Positions 30,247 to 30,282 of a stretch of DNA of 30,282 bases are shown piece after piece. Below the pieces are notes generated by a model. The model was not told the DNA's origin. It did not search any database and saw only the letters and a list, made by a program, of their open reading frames with translations. A program made the translations under genes and the position numbers. Each line of letters starts with the position of its first letter. The stretch's first letter is position 1. Source of the DNA: CAYFVR01 sp046541515. Its GTDB lineage: Bacteria > Desulfobacterota > Desulfobacteria > Desulfobacterales > Desulfococcaceae. The stretch is from positions 1-30,282 of the forward strand of contig JBKHDD010000039.1 of assembly GCA_046541515.1 (NCBI GenBank). The letters are read 5' to 3'.

Positions 30247-30282
30247 ATGCGTTACTCGAGAACACCGGTTCGGCCGCTCGTT
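30247..30282 (+). CDS. possible start of a further gene, cut by the right edge
   Basis: An ATG at 30247 preceded by GAAAGGA at 8-base spacing opens a frame to the end of the window (MRYSRTPVRPLV). Twelve codons are too few to name a product; the basic start could be the n-region of an export signal. Only the ribosome-site spacing supports this call. Confidence 0.35.
   Translation, partial: MRYSRTPVRPLV

Noticed and set aside
30041..30265. 74-codon minus-strand frame near the right edge
   Set aside because: No ribosome site or recognisable pattern; it overlaps the better-supported start at 30247.
1..30282. CRISPR arrays, tRNA or rRNA genes, transposases
   Set aside because: No regularly spaced short repeats, no tRNA-like cloverleaf with a T-loop signature and no transposase or integrase motif was seen by eye.

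Overview
The window reads as a stretch of a GC-rich Gram-negative chromosome. Outer-membrane, secretin and periplasmic-sensor genes, cyclic-di-GMP signalling, a PilMNOP-type secretion operon, a likely sigma-54 promoter and FadH-type metabolism fit a deltaproteobacterial (Desulfobacterota-like) organism. This placement is an inference from gene content; there is no rRNA or other marker here. Genes are densely packed, with many 1-14 bp overlaps and several GTG or TTG starts.

Left edge (1-1.6 kb, minus strand): the N-terminal 198 codons of a DUF3375 protein (JetA, the kleisin-like subunit of Wadjet anti-plasmid systems) run off the window. Upstream of it lies a zeta-toxin-like kinase overlapping a small antitoxin-like ORF. 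Together they look like the edge of a defence or mobile-element-control region.

Signalling operon (1.7-10.05 kb, minus strand): TonB-dependent receptor, YfiR-family periplasmic protein, CHASE8-like hybrid histidine kinase, REC-PAS-GGDEF response regulator and secreted subtilisin-like protease, with junctions of +8, +3, -8 and -1 bp. The layout suggests one outer-membrane-to-cytoplasm signalling chain resembling a split version of the YfiBNR cyclic-di-GMP switch, with the protease as a coupled output.

Middle (10.35-12.9 kb, plus strand): fadH (2,4-dienoyl-CoA reductase), then a hicB-hicA toxin-antitoxin pair in antitoxin-first order.

Secretion operon (12.9-25.2 kb, minus strand): two secreted fibronectin-III proteins, the second carrying three tandem copies of a ~135-residue domain, then gspF, gspE, pilM-, pilN-, pilO- and pilP-like genes, a TPR-secretin (gspD), three pseudopilins and a small secreted coiled-coil protein whose 5' end is invaded by a palindromic repeat. 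The gene set mixes type II secretion (GspE/F/D, pseudopilins) with type IV pilus assembly parts (PilM/N/O/P). No prepilin peptidase is in the window.

Right part (25.5-30.28 kb): a bifunctional NAD(P)HX epimerase/dehydratase (plus), a 30-bp direct repeat, an FNR-like flavin reductase and a PduO-type cobalamin adenosyltransferase (minus), then a sigma-54-like promoter ahead of a zinc-ribbon/DUF4388 fusion gene (plus). The last bases may hold the start of another gene. No tRNA, rRNA, CRISPR array or transposase was seen.
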